Below are positions 1 through 9,936 of a stretch of 64,000 nt of DNA, piece after piece. The stretch lies in NCBI RefSeq assembly GCF_000815025.1, contig NZ_CP007541.1, positions 434,001-498,000 of the forward strand, given 5' to 3'. Numbering within the stretch: the stretch's first letter is position 1; the number at the start of each line of letters is the position of its first letter. Source of the stretch: Coxiella endosymbiont of Amblyomma americanum (GTDB lineage Bacteria > Pseudomonadota > Gammaproteobacteria > Coxiellales > Coxiellaceae). Below the pieces are notes generated by a model. It was not told where the DNA came from and did no database searches. It was given only the letters and a program-made list of their open reading frames with translations. The position numbers were made by a program, and so were the translations under genes.

Positions 1-673
1 TTCTGTGACAAGTGTAAGCACTTGGATTGAAAAACCAGTAATCCTTAAAAATAATAATAATCATAGTGACAGTAAACATAAAATAACACAACTAAATAAT
101 TATAATGTTGTGGTTTATGATTATGGTTTGAAACGGCAAATTGTGCGTTTGCTAGTAAATTATGGTTGTTCAGTAATTATTGTTCCTGCTCGAACATCTA
201 CACAGACAGTTTTTAATTTAAATCCGGATGGAATTGTTTTATCCAACGGACCAGGTGATCCAATGACTTGTCGTTATGCGATTACAGCAATTAAAAAAAT
301 TTTAGAGAGAGACATTCCTCTATTAGGTATCTGTCTTGGTTTTCAGCTTCTGGTTTTAGCCTGTGGTGGAAAAACCGAGAAAATGAAATTTGGACATCAT
401 GGAGCTAATCATCCTGTTCAAAATATTTTGACTGGGCGTATTTATATTACTAGTCAAAATCATGGTTTTTCCGTAGACGAAAAAAGGCTGCCGAGTACAT
501 TGAAAGTAACTCACCGTTCTTTATTTGATGGTACATTACAGGGAGTGGCACACATTACTAAGCCAGCAATTGCTTTTCAAGGGCATCCAGAAGCAAATCC
601 AGGGCCTAAAGATATGCAGGGAATATTTAGGGAATTTATTACATTAATTAAAAGAAAACTTATGAAAAAATAA
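1..673 (+). CDS. carA: Carbamoyl-phosphate synthase small subunit, C-terminal part (cut by window start)
   Basis: This is the glutaminase half of the enzyme that makes carbamoyl phosphate for pyrimidine and arginine synthesis. The reading frame is open at the left edge, so the N-terminal CarA domain lies outside the window and the GTG at position 5 is not the true start. The visible part is the class I glutamine amidotransferase domain: a GICLGFQ nucleophile elbow with the catalytic Cys (about residue 110 of the visible part), the conserved KFGHHG segment, and GHPEA with the His/Glu of the triad. The usual GICLGHQ has Phe in place of His here. The last residues end 14 bases before carB, so the two form one operon. 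Identity is clear. Confidence 0.95.
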   Translation, partial: SVTSVSTWIEKPVILKNNNNHSDSKHKITQLNNYNVVVYDYGLKRQIVRLLVNYGCSVIIVPARTSTQTVFNLNPDGIVLSNGPGDPMTCRYAITAIKKILERDIPLLGICLGFQLLVLACGGKTEKMKFGHHGANHPVQNILTGRIYITSQNHGFSVDEKRLPSTLKVTHRSLFDGTLQGVAHITKPAIAFQGHPEANPGPKDMQGIFREFITLIKRKLMKK

Positions 674-687
674 GTTAGAAAAATAAT

Positions 688-3600
688 ATGCCAAAAAGAA
701 AAGATATAAAAAGAGTATTAATTATTGGAGCTGGTCCTATTGTGATTGGACAAGCATGTGAATTTGATTATTCTGGCACTCAAGCTTGTCGAGCCCTTAG
801 AGAAGAAGGATGTTATGTCATTTTAGTAAATTCCAATCCTGCTACTATTATGACTGATCCTAATGTAGCAGATGCTACTTATATTGAGCCTATTAGTTGG
901 GAAGTGATTTCTCGAATTATCAAAAAGGAGAGGCCAGATGCCATTCTACCTACTATGGGGGGGCAAACAGGTTTAAATTGTGCGTTAGATTTGGTTCGAG
1001 AAGGCATTTTAGAAAAATATAAAGTGCAGTTAATTGGAGCGTCTCGAGAAGCAATTGATAAAGCTGAAGATCGAGCTTTATTTCAGAAGGCTATGGCTAA
1101 AATTGGCTTAGAGACAACTCGTTCTGGATTAACTGGATCTATGGAAGGAGCCTGGCAGATTCTTGATAAGGTAGGATTTCCAGTAGTTATTCGATTATCC
1201 TTTACTTTAGGGGGAAGTGGAGGGGGTATCGCATACAATAGGGATGAATTTTTAGAAATCTGTACTCGTGGTTTTGAATTGTCTCCTACCAATACAGTGT
1301 TAATTGATGAATCTATTGTTGGGTGGAAAGAGTTTGAATTAGAAGTAATAAGAGATATAAAAGATAATTGTATTGTTGTGTGTAGTATTGAAAATATAGA
1401 TCCTGTAGGTATCCACACTGGGGATTCTATTACCGTTGCTCCAGCTCAGACATTAACAGATAAAGAATATCAACGTATGAGGAATGCTGCTATTGCAATC
1501 TTGCGAGAAATTGGAGTCGAGACTGGTGGTTCTAATGTACAATTTGCAATTAACCCAGAAGATGGGCGCATGGTTGTAATTGAAATGAATCCACGAGTGT
1601 CTCGATCCTCTGTTCTTGCCTCAAAAGCTACTGGTTTTCCTATTGCAAAAGTTGCAGCAAAATTAGCAATTGGCTGTACTTTAGATGAACTGCGGAATGA
1701 AATCACAGGTGGTAAGATTCCCGTTTCTTTTGAACCTTCTATTGATTACATTGTAACTAAAATTCCTCGCTTTAATTTTGAGAAATTTCCTCAGACACAG
1801 CCTCGACTAACGACACAAATGCAATCAGTAGGTGAAGTCATGGCTATTGGTCGCACTTTTCAAGAGTCTTTACAAAAAGCTATTCGTGGATTGGAAATTA
1901 ATATTTGCGGATTAGAGTCTAAAATAAATGAAGATTTTCAGTTAGTAGATGAAACCTTACGTGAAGAGATTAGCAAGGAGCTACGTTTTGCTAGTCCTGA
2001 ACGTTTGTGGTATCTTGCGGATGCTTTTCGAGTAGGTTTTAGTTTAGAAGAAATCTACAAAAGAAGTCAGATTGATCGATGGTTTTTAGCGCAAATAGAA
2101 GAATTGGTATGGCTAGAGTCAAAAGTGAAAAATACACCAATCAAAGAATTATCCTATGAAAAATTGCTTTATTTAAAACGTAAAGGATTTTCGGATAGGC
2201 GTTTGGCGCAGCTTTTATCACATACTACTGAAGAAAATGTGCGAAATTATAGGCATAAACTAAAAATTTTACCTGTTTATAAACGAGTAGATACTTGTGC
2301 TGCTGAGTTTTCGGTGAATACAGATTACTTTTATTCAACTTACGAAGAAGAGAATGAATGCCTTCCAACAAAGAGAAATAAAATAATAGTATTAGGAAGC
2401 GGGCCAAATAGAATTGGACAAGGGATCGAATTTGATTATTGTTGTGTGCATGCGGCTTTAGCGATGCGTGATGTAGGTTATGAAAGTGTTATGGTTAATT
2501 GTAATCCAGAAACTGTTTCAACAGATTTTGACATCTCCGATCGTTTATACTTTGAATCTCTTACACTAGAAGATGTTTTAGAAATTGTGAAAATAGAAAA
2601 ACCTAAAGGTATTATCGTCCAATTTGGAGGACAAACACCTTTGAAGCTAGCTGGAGCATTAGAAAAAGCAAAAGTTCCTATTTTAGGAACACAGCCTGAT
2701 GCTATAGACCGAGCTGAGGATCGTGAGCGATTTCAAATGCTGATTCGAGATTTAAGACTACAACAACCTCCTAACGGAACGGTACGTAGTGTAGAAGAAG
2801 GTTTACGTTTGGCAAAAGTATTCGCTTATCCATTGATCGCCCGTCCTTCTTATGTATTAGGCGGAAGAGCTATGAGAATTATTTACAGCGAAAAAGAATT
2901 GACTCGTTATATGACTAAAGATGTCATTTTTTCAAAAGACGAGCCTTTGCTTTTAGATAGATTTTTAGAAGACGCCATAGAAGTAGATGTTGATGCGGTA
3001 TGTGACGGTGAAAATATTTTAATTTGTGGAATTTTAGAGCATATTGAACAAGCTGGCGTCCATTCTGGAGACTCCTCTTGTGCTTTTCCACCGCATAGTT
3101 TGAACATGAAGATACAAGATCAATTGCGAGAACAGGTTTTTTTGATAGCAAAGGAACTCAATGTGATAGGTCTAATTAATACTCAATTTGCAATTCAGGG
3201 AAATGAAATCTATGTACTTGAAGTTAATCCACGTGCTTCTCGGACTATTCCTTTTCTTGCGAAAGCTACAGGATTACCGTTAATCAAAATTGCAGCTCTC
3301 TGTATGATAAGTATTTCTCTAAAAGAACAAGCTGTTCAAGAGCATTTTCCTCGTTATTTTTTTGTGAAAAAGCCTGTTTTTCCTTTTAATAAATTTTCAG
3401 GTGTCGATCCTATTTTAGGACCAGAGATGCGTTCTACAGGAGAAGCTATGGGAATAGGAGAGAATTTTGGTCAAGCTTTTGCGAAAGGTCAGTTAGCTGG
3501 TGGTGATGCTATGCCTCGAGAAGGACGTGCGTTTTTGAGTGTTCGCGATGCAGACAAAGGAAAAATTATAAAAGTAGCTAGTACTTTAGTAGATTTAGGA

Positions 3601-3921
3601 TTTGAAATTATTTCTACTAGAGGTACTGCTAGGGCATTACAAAAAGCGGGAATCTTTTGCACAATTGTTAATAAAGTAACTGAAGGTCGTCCACACATTG
3701 TTGACATGATTAAAAATGATCAAATTAATTTTATTATTAATACTACAGAAGGTGAACAAGCCATTGAAGATTCTAATGTTATTCGAATTAGCGCGGTTCA
3801 ACATAAAGTATGTTATACAACAACATTAGCAGGTGGAGAAGCTACTGTTTTAGCTTTACGGACTGAAGGTGATTTAAATCACCTTCAGTCTCTGCAAGAA
3901 CTTCATCGACAAGAAGAATGA
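688..3921 (+). CDS. carB: Carbamoyl-phosphate synthase large subunit
   Basis: This is the synthetase subunit, which uses two ATP to join bicarbonate and ammonia from CarA into carbamoyl phosphate. At 1077 residues it has the normal family length. It shows two homologous ATP-grasp halves (about 1-400 and 555-935), each opening with a VLxxGxGPxxIGQ nucleotide-binding segment ([13 protein letters not shown] near residue 10, [13 protein letters not shown] near 570), an oligomerisation region between them, and a C-terminal MGS-like allosteric domain (about 936-1077). The MGS domain normally binds UMP, IMP or ornithine. The gene follows carA directly. A perfect 30-bp palindrome lies inside the last 20 codons at 3861-3890. 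The ribosome binding site is weak. Confidence 0.97.
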   Translation: MPKRKDIKRVLIIGAGPIVIGQACEFDYSGTQACRALREEGCYVILVNSNPATIMTDPNVADATYIEPISWEVISRIIKKERPDAILPTMGGQTGLNCALDLVREGILEKYKVQLIGASREAIDKAEDRALFQKAMAKIGLETTRSGLTGSMEGAWQILDKVGFPVVIRLSFTLGGSGGGIAYNRDEFLEICTRGFELSPTNTVLIDESIVGWKEFELEVIRDIKDNCIVVCSIENIDPVGIHTGDSITVAPAQTLTDKEYQRMRNAAIAILREIGVETGGSNVQFAINPEDGRMVVIEMNPRVSRSSVLASKATGFPIAKVAAKLAIGCTLDELRNEITGGKIPVSFEPSIDYIVTKIPRFNFEKFPQTQPRLTTQMQSVGEVMAIGRTFQESLQKAIRGLEINICGLESKINEDFQLVDETLREEISKELRFASPERLWYLADAFRVGFSLEEIYKRSQIDRWFLAQIEELVWLESKVKNTPIKELSYEKLLYLKRKGFSDRRLAQLLSHTTEENVRNYRHKLKILPVYKRVDTCAAEFSVNTDYFYSTYEEENECLPTKRNKIIVLGSGPNRIGQGIEFDYCCVHAALAMRDVGYESVMVNCNPETVSTDFDISDRLYFESLTLEDVLEIVKIEKPKGIIVQFGGQTPLKLAGALEKAKVPILGTQPDAIDRAEDRERFQMLIRDLRLQQPPNGTVRSVEEGLRLAKVFAYPLIARPSYVLGGRAMRIIYSEKELTRYMTKDVIFSKDEPLLLDRFLEDAIEVDVDAVCDGENILICGILEHIEQAGVHSGDSSCAFPPHSLNMKIQDQLREQVFLIAKELNVIGLINTQFAIQGNEIYVLEVNPRASRTIPFLAKATGLPLIKIAALCMISISLKEQAVQEHFPRYFFVKKPVFPFNKFSGVDPILGPEMRSTGEAMGIGENFGQAFAKGQLAGGDAMPREGRAFLSVRDADKGKIIKVASTLVDLGFEIISTRGTARALQKAGIFCTIVNKVTEGRPHIVDMIKNDQINFIINTTEGEQAIEDSNVIRISAVQHKVCYTTTLAGGEATVLALRTEGDLNHLQSLQELHRQEE
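3861..3890. repeat. Perfect 30-bp palindrome inside the 3' end of carB
   Basis: The 15-base arm GACTGAAGGTGATTT is followed at once by its exact reverse complement, with TTTAAA at the centre. It lies in frame in the last codons of carB and encodes part of the C-terminal tail. In RNA it would form a hairpin of about 13 pairs with a tetraloop. No U-run follows, so it is not a standard terminator. It could be an mRNA-stabilising hairpin, a protein-binding site or a small palindromic insertion. Confidence 0.9.
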
Positions 3922-4104
3922 AAATTACGTTATATAAAAAATCTTATTTCCACGTCATGAAGGTAATTGTAGGCAAAGGGAAAATTCCTTATATCAGGAC
4001 AGGATAAAACGTTAAATACGAGTTTACTATTAAAAACTAGTAAAATTAATGTTGACATTAGTGAAGTCGTTATTGAAATTTTCAAGATAGTAGAAAACAG
4101 TGAG

Positions 4105-4584
4105 ATGCGAATTATTGTTCCTATAACTAAAAATGGTATGGCTAAATTGCGCTCTGAACTAGAATTTTTAAAAACGGTTGAGCGACCTAGGGTTATCGCT
4201 GCTATTACAGAAGCGCGTTCTCATGGGGATTTGAGGGAGAATGCTGAATATCACGCCGCAAAAGAACATCAATCATTTATAGAAGGACGTATTTTAGAAA
4301 TTGAAGCAAAGTTGTCCAATTGTCAGATAATTGATATTACTCATATTCCTAACGATGGGAAAGTGATTTTTGGAGCTACGGTTACACTTTTAAATTTAAA
4401 TACCAAAAATACAGTTATCTACCAAATTGTAGGAGTAGACGAAGCTATTTTAAAAGAGAATAAAATCTCGATATTATCACCTTTAGCAAGAGCCTTAATT
4501 GGAAAATACGTAGAAGACGTCGTAGAAGTGAAAGCTCCGAAAGGTATCACAAAATACGAAATCGTAAGTGTCACGTATCTTTAA
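4105..4584 (+). CDS. greA: Transcription elongation factor GreA
   Basis: GreA enters the secondary channel of stalled RNA polymerase and triggers cleavage of backtracked RNA. The 159 residues match the family length of about 158. The N-terminal coiled coil (about 1-75) carries the signature [19 protein letters not shown], including the acidic tip residues, and the C-terminal FKBP-like domain follows with [12 protein letters not shown]. It lies 183 bases after carB. A TTGACA hexamer is present about 50 bases upstream of the ATG, but no good -10 box follows it, so the promoter is unclear. It converges with the redoxin gene downstream. Confidence 0.97.
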   Translation: MRIIVPITKNGMAKLRSELEFLKTVERPRVIAAITEARSHGDLRENAEYHAAKEHQSFIEGRILEIEAKLSNCQIIDITHIPNDGKVIFGATVTLLNLNTKNTVIYQIVGVDEAILKENKISILSPLARALIGKYVEDVVEVKAPKGITKYEIVSVTYL

Positions 4585-4624
4585 TGAAAGAAAAGATTCA
4601 TCACCCTGTTTAAAGAGTAAAGTC

Positions 4625-4641
4625 GTCCAGTTTTACTGGAC
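4625..4641. terminator. Short hairpin between convergent greA and redoxin genes
   Basis: GTCCAG, a five-base loop TTTTA, then CTGGAC form a 6-bp stem between two convergent stop codons. AT-rich sequence flanks it on both sides, but no clean T-tract follows on either strand. The position suits a bidirectional terminator. The assignment is tentative. Confidence 0.45.
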
Positions 4642-4668
4642 ACGTAATCTTAATTTTCTAATTTATTT

Positions 4669-5229
4669 TTACTGTGTTTTCCATTTAATACTACATCCCT
4701 GACTTGGGTATTGCTTGCAATCCATCGGTTGCTTCAAGATTATATTATCTAATGCTTTGCTAAGATCATTTCCTGTAACGGGAATATTTTTTCCAGGACT
4801 TGATGCATCAAACCGACCTCGATAAACACAAACAAGATTATCATCGAATGCGTAAAAATCTGGAGTACATTCCGCTTGGTAAGCTCGTGCAACTTCTTGA
4901 GAATCATCAAAAAGATACGGAAAAGTATACTTAAATTTTTCCGCTATAATCTTCATATTTTCAGGAGAATCTTCTGGATAATTATTGACATCATTAGAAT
5001 TTATAGCAACAAATTGAATGCCTTGGGCTTGGTATTTTTTTGTTACTTCAATTAATTTTTTTTGAATATGCTGAACGAACGGACAATGATTACAAATAAA
5101 CATAATAACTGTTGCAACATTAGATCTTAGTTGGTTTAATGACTTTTTTTCACCACTGACAACATCAAGTAATGTAAAAATTGGAGCCTTCGTTCCCAAG
5201 GGGATCATTCTAGAATTAGTTAAAGTCAT
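4669..5229 (-). CDS. Thioredoxin-like redoxin (AhpC/TSA-type fold)
   Basis: This is a thioredoxin-fold protein of the redoxin group found in many proteobacteria, in which a CxxC pair in a CNHCPF motif (Cys46 and Cys49 from the chosen start) probably does thiol-disulfide chemistry. The TPDFYAFD segment with the cis-Pro loop and the GRFDAS segment are also typical of this family. The exact substrate is unknown. I prefer the ATG at 5229, which gives 186 residues and has a GAGG ribosome site 8 bases upstream, over a TTG at 5265 in the same frame. No signal peptide is visible, so it is probably cytoplasmic. It is a single gene that converges with greA. Confidence 0.85.
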   Translation of the reverse strand: MTLTNSRMIPLGTKAPIFTLLDVVSGEKKSLNQLRSNVATVIMFICNHCPFVQHIQKKLIEVTKKYQAQGIQFVAINSNDVNNYPEDSPENMKIIAEKFKYTFPYLFDDSQEVARAYQAECTPDFYAFDDNLVCVYRGRFDASSPGKNIPVTGNDLSKALDNIILKQPMDCKQYPSQGCSIKWKTQ

Positions 5230-5565
5230 ACACAAAACCTCATTTTTATCATGTATCCTAGGCAATTAACTTCATAATATTTGTGCCGTCTTTCACTAAT
5301 TGCAACATAAAGAAGCGACTAATGTGTCGTGTATATTATAACATAAAGAAGAATAATAGAAGGCAGTATTTATTATTTATACAATAATTTATTAGTTTGG
5401 GGTTCTCATACGTGTTTTATATCTTTTATCTCGCGTAAGGATATAAAGATACACTAAGACACATTTTCATTTGTTTTACCATAACATATACCGACTGATT
5501 TAAATAAGATGAATTATACATACGCACTGCACAAAAGCGATTAAATAAAACACTATAATAGAAAA
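5230..5565. other. Non-coding gap between redoxin and phosphofructokinase
   Basis: No gene is recognisable in any frame. It should hold the promoter of the redoxin gene on the minus strand. A 12-base direct repeat, AACATAAAGAAG, occurs at 5304-5315 and 5340-5351, 36 bases apart, which could be an operator pair or chance in AT-rich DNA. Confidence 0.5.
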
Positions 5566-6834
5566 TTATAATGTAAAAGCTTCTAGTTTTTTTTCAATTA
5601 ATTGATTTTTTAATTTTACATAAATAGGCATACCGTTTTTATACGGTGGGTAAGCTTCGCCCTGAATTAGTGGTTTTAAATAATAATGACAAGATTTGGT
5701 AATTCCAAATCCATCTTTGGTGATAAAATCTTTCGGCATTTTACGTTCTGCATTAGCTACTTGAGATAATGGTGCAGTGCCTACTCGCCACTGATAGTTT
5801 TCATTGTTTTTACGTTGAATGGTAAGCATTATGTTGGATGTTTTAGTAAGAGCATATTCAATAGCAGATTTCCCTAATGCATAAGCTTGATCTAGATCTG
5901 TTTGCGAAGCAAGATGTCGGGCAGCACGTTGCAAGTAATCGGCTACTGCCCAATGATATTTAAATCCAAGATACTTTTTAACCAGGCAAGCTAAAACAGG
6001 AGCGACTCCTCCTAATTGCTTATGACCAAAAGCATCTTTGCATTCCGATTCTGTGATGAATCGACCATTATCTATACGACGAATTCCTTCTGAAGCTACA
6101 ATTACACAATACCCATATCTATATACCATTTCTTTGACTCTCTTAAGAAATGTCTTAATTCGTAAAGGAATTTCTGGAAATAAGATTATGTGCGGGGCAT
6201 CACTAGGATATTGTTTACCTAATGCAGAGGTTGCTGCGATCCAACCAGTATGTCGTCCCATAACTTCTAAAATAAAAACTTTAGTAGAAGTGGCTGCCAT
6301 ACATTTTACATCTAAAGCAGCCTCTTGTGTAGAAACAGCTATATATTTGGCTACAGATCCAAATCCAGGACAACTATCCGTAAATGATAAATCATTATCA
6401 ATTGTTTTAGGGAGACCAATACAAACCAAAGGATAATTCATAAATTGGCTCATTTTCGAAATTTTATAGATGGTATCTTGTGAATCTCCTCCACCGTTAT
6501 AAAGTATATAGCCTATGTTGTGAGCTTTAAAAACTGTAATAAGACGCGTGTATTGCCTATGATCTTGCTCGATATCGGTAAGTTTATAACGACAAGAACC
6601 AAAAGCACTAGCAGGCGTATAGAGAAGGGAAGCAATGTCTTCTGAAGATTCTAAACTTGTATCAATCAGTTCTTCTTTCAAAGCACCGATAATTCCATTT
6701 CGTCCAGCTAATACTTTATTGATTTTAGCAGGATATTTTTTTGCAGTTTGAATAACCCCGCAAGCTGTAGCGTTAATAACCGCTGTTGCCCCACCAGATT
6801 GGGCATAAAATACATTTTTTTTACTTTCCATCAT
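5566..6834 (-). CDS. pfp: Pyrophosphate-type 6-phosphofructokinase
   Basis: This is a phosphofructokinase that probably uses pyrophosphate to phosphorylate fructose 6-phosphate reversibly. The N-terminal AQSGGATAVINAT segment, a GGGDS motif near residue 120, PKTIDND near 150 and MGRHTGW near 200 fit the PPi/clade II family. ATP-dependent bacterial enzymes have PGTIDND instead of PKTIDND. The sequence of about 422 residues is longer than the 320 of bacterial ATP-type enzymes and agrees with PPi types. A TTG at 6849 extends the frame, but ATG 6834 or 6831 is preferred because GAGAAAA lies just upstream. It stands alone. Use of PPi rather than ATP is inferred from motifs only. Confidence 0.87.
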   Translation of the reverse strand: MMESKKNVFYAQSGGATAVINATACGVIQTAKKYPAKINKVLAGRNGIIGALKEELIDTSLESSEDIASLLYTPASAFGSCRYKLTDIEQDHRQYTRLITVFKAHNIGYILYNGGGDSQDTIYKISKMSQFMNYPLVCIGLPKTIDNDLSFTDSCPGFGSVAKYIAVSTQEAALDVKCMAATSTKVFILEVMGRHTGWIAATSALGKQYPSDAPHIILFPEIPLRIKTFLKRVKEMVYRYGYCVIVASEGIRRIDNGRFITESECKDAFGHKQLGGVAPVLACLVKKYLGFKYHWAVADYLQRAARHLASQTDLDQAYALGKSAIEYALTKTSNIMLTIQRKNNENYQWRVGTAPLSQVANAERKMPKDFITKDGFGITKSCHYYLKPLIQGEAYPPYKNGMPIYVKLKNQLIEKKLEAFTL

Positions 6835-6849
6835 TTTATATTTTCTCAA

Positions 6850-7193
6850 GCTGTTAGATGTAAAAATAGAAGTTATTGCATGAAATTATTTAATTTTCAA
6901 AGCATGAGTATCGTATAGATAATTATCAGAAATTAAAATACTGTGATACATTTTAATGTTATCCTCTTATCATATTAATTTTTTATAAAAAAGAATGACG
7001 TCCAAACTAATAGGGTGATACAATCTGCTACTGCTAAAAATAAGCTATTTTTAGAAATTCAGTCTTCAACTTTAAATAAATTGTAGGAAATTTCCCCTAA
7101 GTTTTAACATGCGCAATAAACACCGATTAGCGATTAATATCTCCGTATTATGTGACATTATAACAATAATTTTATCGAGTGAGGTGTTAGTCG
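6850..7193. other. Non-coding gap with a short perfect hairpin
   Basis: This is the divergent region between phosphofructokinase and thioesterase, and no gene is visible. A perfect inverted repeat lies at 7034-7054: 9-base arms CTAAAAATA and TATTTTTAG with a 3-base loop. A 10-bp palindrome GGAAATTTCC lies at about 7087-7096. Promoters for both flanking genes are expected, but I could not place them with confidence. Confidence 0.5.
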
Positions 7194-7718
7194 ATGGAAT
7201 TTAAAAAGAAAAAAAAGGTATCAGAATCAGCTATTCATGATCAAACTTATAAAATCTTCCCTAACGATTTAAATGCTACAGATACGGTATTTGGTGGATT
7301 AGTGATGGCTATTTTAGATCGAACTGCTTTAGTAGTTGCTGAACGGCATAGTGGACATACCTGCGTGACAGCATCAGTAGATGCTTTGCACTTTTTAGCT
7401 CCAGCGACTCGGGGAAATATTTTATTAATTCGTGCTGCACTCAACCGCGCATGGAGAACTTCTATGGAAATTGGAGTAAAAGTCCTAGCAGAGAATGTAA
7501 GGACAAGAGAAATACGTCATATTTTGTCAGCTTATTTTACTTTTGTAGCAGTAGATGAAAATCTACATCCAACCGAAGTACCATCCGTAGTACCCGAAAC
7601 AGATGTTGAAAAACGACGTTATGAAGAAGCTGATCATCGCCGTCAACATCGACGAACCGAAGCTGACGATCGGCGAAGAAGACGAGCGCTTTTTAGCGCG
7701 AGAGAATATATAGAATAA
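7194..7718 (+). CDS. Acyl-CoA thioesterase (hotdog fold, YciA/BFIT-like)
   Basis: This enzyme hydrolyses acyl-CoA to free acid and CoA. One hotdog domain is visible (about residues 10-125), with the family segment from [14 protein letters not shown] to DRTA, where Asn and Asp are the usual active-site positions, followed by [15 protein letters not shown]. The last 40 residues are strongly basic and acidic, with repeated Arg ([14 protein letters not shown]); this charged tail is not part of the core domain and may be disordered. A GAGGTG ribosome site lies 7 bases before the ATG. Acyl chain preference cannot be read from the sequence. Confidence 0.87.
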   Translation: MEFKKKKKVSESAIHDQTYKIFPNDLNATDTVFGGLVMAILDRTALVVAERHSGHTCVTASVDALHFLAPATRGNILLIRAALNRAWRTSMEIGVKVLAENVRTREIRHILSAYFTFVAVDENLHPTEVPSVVPETDVEKRRYEEADHRRQHRRTEADDRRRRRALFSAREYIE

Positions 7719-7756
7719 GTAATGTAACAGTAACACACAATGTAATGTTAATGTGT

Positions 7757-7784
7757 GGTATTTTCATTTTAAAAAATGAGTACC
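7757..7784. terminator. AT-rich hairpin between convergent genes
   Basis: An interrupted inverted repeat (GGTA, then TCATTTT, two bases, AAAATGA, then TACC) lies between the stops of the thioesterase and the DedA/PAP2 gene. A second inverted repeat, CACACA with TGTGTG, lies just upstream at about 7735-7757. The position suits a bidirectional terminator, though no strong GC stem exists. Confidence 0.45.
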
Positions 7785-7811
7785 GTACGCATTTTTTCTG
7801 TTAGCTTCTTA

Positions 7812-9872
7812 CTAAAAAATTAGTATTAAAGTTCCACGCCATCTACCAGAATAAAAACAAGTGTCTTTATGTTTCTGTACGCAGTGAATGTTTAGTTTTT
7901 TCCACCGATGTTCAGGTGGAATAACAATAAAGCGACTGATATCCTTATCGTTTAACCAAATGGTTTTATACAGGCAGTGTTGTAGCATAATCAAATGTTT
8001 AGGTGGCAATGATGCTACACGCAAATTTATTGATCCTACCCACAATGGTAAATAATAATTTTCAAATTTTACTCCAGATTTCCATAATCTGAGTTCGACA
8101 ATAGAGGTAGTGCAAGGCAGGTGTTTAATCATGAACAAGATAGGAGGCTTACCTCGGTACAGCCAGGAAAATAAAGGAAAGTGATGTTCCGGTTTATAAC
8201 TTGTAAACCACTCTAAAATAGTCCAAATACCTGCCTTAGAGTGGACTATTTGCCATCCTTGCTGCTCTAACAACTGTTCGATAGTATCCAATCGATCTAC
8301 CCATTGAATATTGAACGGCTGAATGAAATGACCAAAACGATCGGGTCGAAAAATGGGAACATATTGTAAAGGATTTTTCCACCACGTTTCAATTAGGATT
8401 TTTCGAACAGGCCAAATAGGAGTATAACAATGTATTAAAGTTCGGTACTTAGCTTTACTAAAAGCAGACCAAGGAAGCACAACAGCAAGAATTAAAAACG
8501 CTAACCATTTTAAATTGCCAAAAGGCTGTTGAGGATAACGTCGGTACAAAACTATTGTACTCAACAAAATAGTAAGCCCGAAAAGAAAACTACCTAAAAT
8601 ATCTTCTAACCAATGTGTCCCTAAATATAAACGTGAATAACTTATCAAAATAATTGTAATAACTAAAAGAGTATAAGGAATCCACTGCCACTTTTTAGAA
8701 ATCTGCTGAGCTACTAAAAAAGCAATAAAACCAAAAGTAGGGAGACCAAATCCTATATGTCCACTAGGAAAAGTAAAGAAAGGATAATGCCAAACAGAAA
8801 ATCCTGCAGGTCGTGGAGCTTGCACTAAATTTTTTAAAATAACAATAAGACATCCTGTTATTAGAGTAGTGCCTGCTAAGTACATAGCAGGGCGAAAGAG
8901 TTTTTTGATAGAAAGAGCAGTTACCAGTAATAAAATAACACTTATTATCACCCGATAATCACCTAGCATTGTAATAATAGTAAAAATCTTATCGATATTT
9001 GAAAATCTTAAACTTTGTAAAAAATAAAAAACAGGTTTGTTAAAGTTAGTCAAAGATCCTAGAATCATGGTAATAACGACTAGCGCACAAAAAAAACAAA
9101 GACTGAAGCATGCTAGGATTATCATAACTAACTGATAATGATCTTTAGGAGTTTTACGATTAGTAATCAATTTCCTTAAAGGGTGAGAGGAATAGCGACG
9201 ACATATCGATTTCCATAAACGATTAGCGTAACCATCAATTATGCATACTAAAAAACCAAAAAAATTTTGGATAGCCCAAAGAATAAGCCACAGAAAAATA
9301 ATAACAACCATACCTGTTAATATAAACATAGTTATTGTACGATATGGCAGTTGAAGTGATATTGCACCAATGATCGTTCCTGGTAATAAATAAGCAATTG
9401 CCCAAAATATTGTCGATGGAACAGCAGCAAGGAAAAAACGTGACCAACTCATTCTTAATAATCCTGCAATTAGAGGTATAGAGCTTCTTACAGGACCAAA
9501 AAAACGACCAATTAAGATACTTTTTCCACCATGCTTTCTGAAGAAAGTTTCTCCTATTGTCAACCATTGGGGATACCGCTTAAAGGGCCAAACGAGATAA
9601 AGACGATCGTCCTTATTATAATACTTTCCTACAGAAAAACCAACGGTATCTCCTATTAATGCCCCTATTGAAGCAAAAAATAGTGTAACGTCTGCCGAAA
9701 TGATTCCACGACCTACTAATATGCCAATAACCGACATGGTAATAGAACCAGGAACAATAGTTCCAATCACAGGTAAAGACTCAAAGAGTGATATGAGAAA
9801 AGCAAATAATATTCCCATATAAACATGAGCTTGTAGATAATGATCAATTTTCGTTAGATAGTGTTCAATCAT
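7812..9872 (-). CDS. DedA / PAP2 phosphatase / LssY fusion membrane protein
   Basis: This 686-residue inner-membrane protein joins three modules. Residues 1-200 are a DedA (SNARE-associated) domain with the FFGPVRSSIPLIAG region, a family linked to undecaprenyl-phosphate or phospholipid translocation. Residues about 245-450 are a PAP2 acid phosphatase with all three motifs: K347 to RP (KNLVQAPRP), PSGH at 369-372, and SRLYLGTHWLED at 413-424. Residues about 470-686 resemble the C-terminal LssY domain known from Legionella. A role in dephosphorylating and flipping a lipid carrier such as undecaprenyl pyrophosphate is plausible but inferred. It lies 64 bases after lipA on the same strand and may share its transcript. 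Confidence 0.87.
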   Translation of the reverse strand: MIEHYLTKIDHYLQAHVYMGILFAFLISLFESLPVIGTIVPGSITMSVIGILVGRGIISADVTLFFASIGALIGDTVGFSVGKYYNKDDRLYLVWPFKRYPQWLTIGETFFRKHGGKSILIGRFFGPVRSSIPLIAGLLRMSWSRFFLAAVPSTIFWAIAYLLPGTIIGAISLQLPYRTITMFILTGMVVIIFLWLILWAIQNFFGFLVCIIDGYANRLWKSICRRYSSHPLRKLITNRKTPKDHYQLVMIILACFSLCFFCALVVITMILGSLTNFNKPVFYFLQSLRFSNIDKIFTIITMLGDYRVIISVILLLVTALSIKKLFRPAMYLAGTTLITGCLIVILKNLVQAPRPAGFSVWHYPFFTFPSGHIGFGLPTFGFIAFLVAQQISKKWQWIPYTLLVITIILISYSRLYLGTHWLEDILGSFLFGLTILLSTIVLYRRYPQQPFGNLKWLAFLILAVVLPWSAFSKAKYRTLIHCYTPIWPVRKILIETWWKNPLQYVPIFRPDRFGHFIQPFNIQWVDRLDTIEQLLEQQGWQIVHSKAGIWTILEWFTSYKPEHHFPLFSWLYRGKPPILFMIKHLPCTTSIVELRLWKSGVKFENYYLPLWVGSINLRVASLPPKHLIMLQHCLYKTIWLNDKDISRFIVIPPEHRWKKLNIHCVQKHKDTCFYSGRWRGTLILIF

Positions 9873-9936
9873 CTGTTTCTTATTTTATTTAAAATAAAAC
9901 TTTAATTTAAAAAAAGAAAATTATAAAAAGAAAAAT

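Noticed and set aside
1083-1418. 111-codon antisense frame in carB
   Set aside because: It is a shadow of the conserved carB coding strand, with no independent signals. Similar antisense frames in guaB, pnp, msbA and others were left out for the same reason.
4051-4056. TTGACA upstream of greA as a -35 box
   Set aside because: No reasonable -10 hexamer lies 16-18 bases downstream.
7618-7700. Repeat-like Arg-rich codons at the end of the thioesterase gene
   Set aside because: The CGT/CGA/CGC-rich stretch looks repetitive but has no exact unit; it is a charged protein tail.
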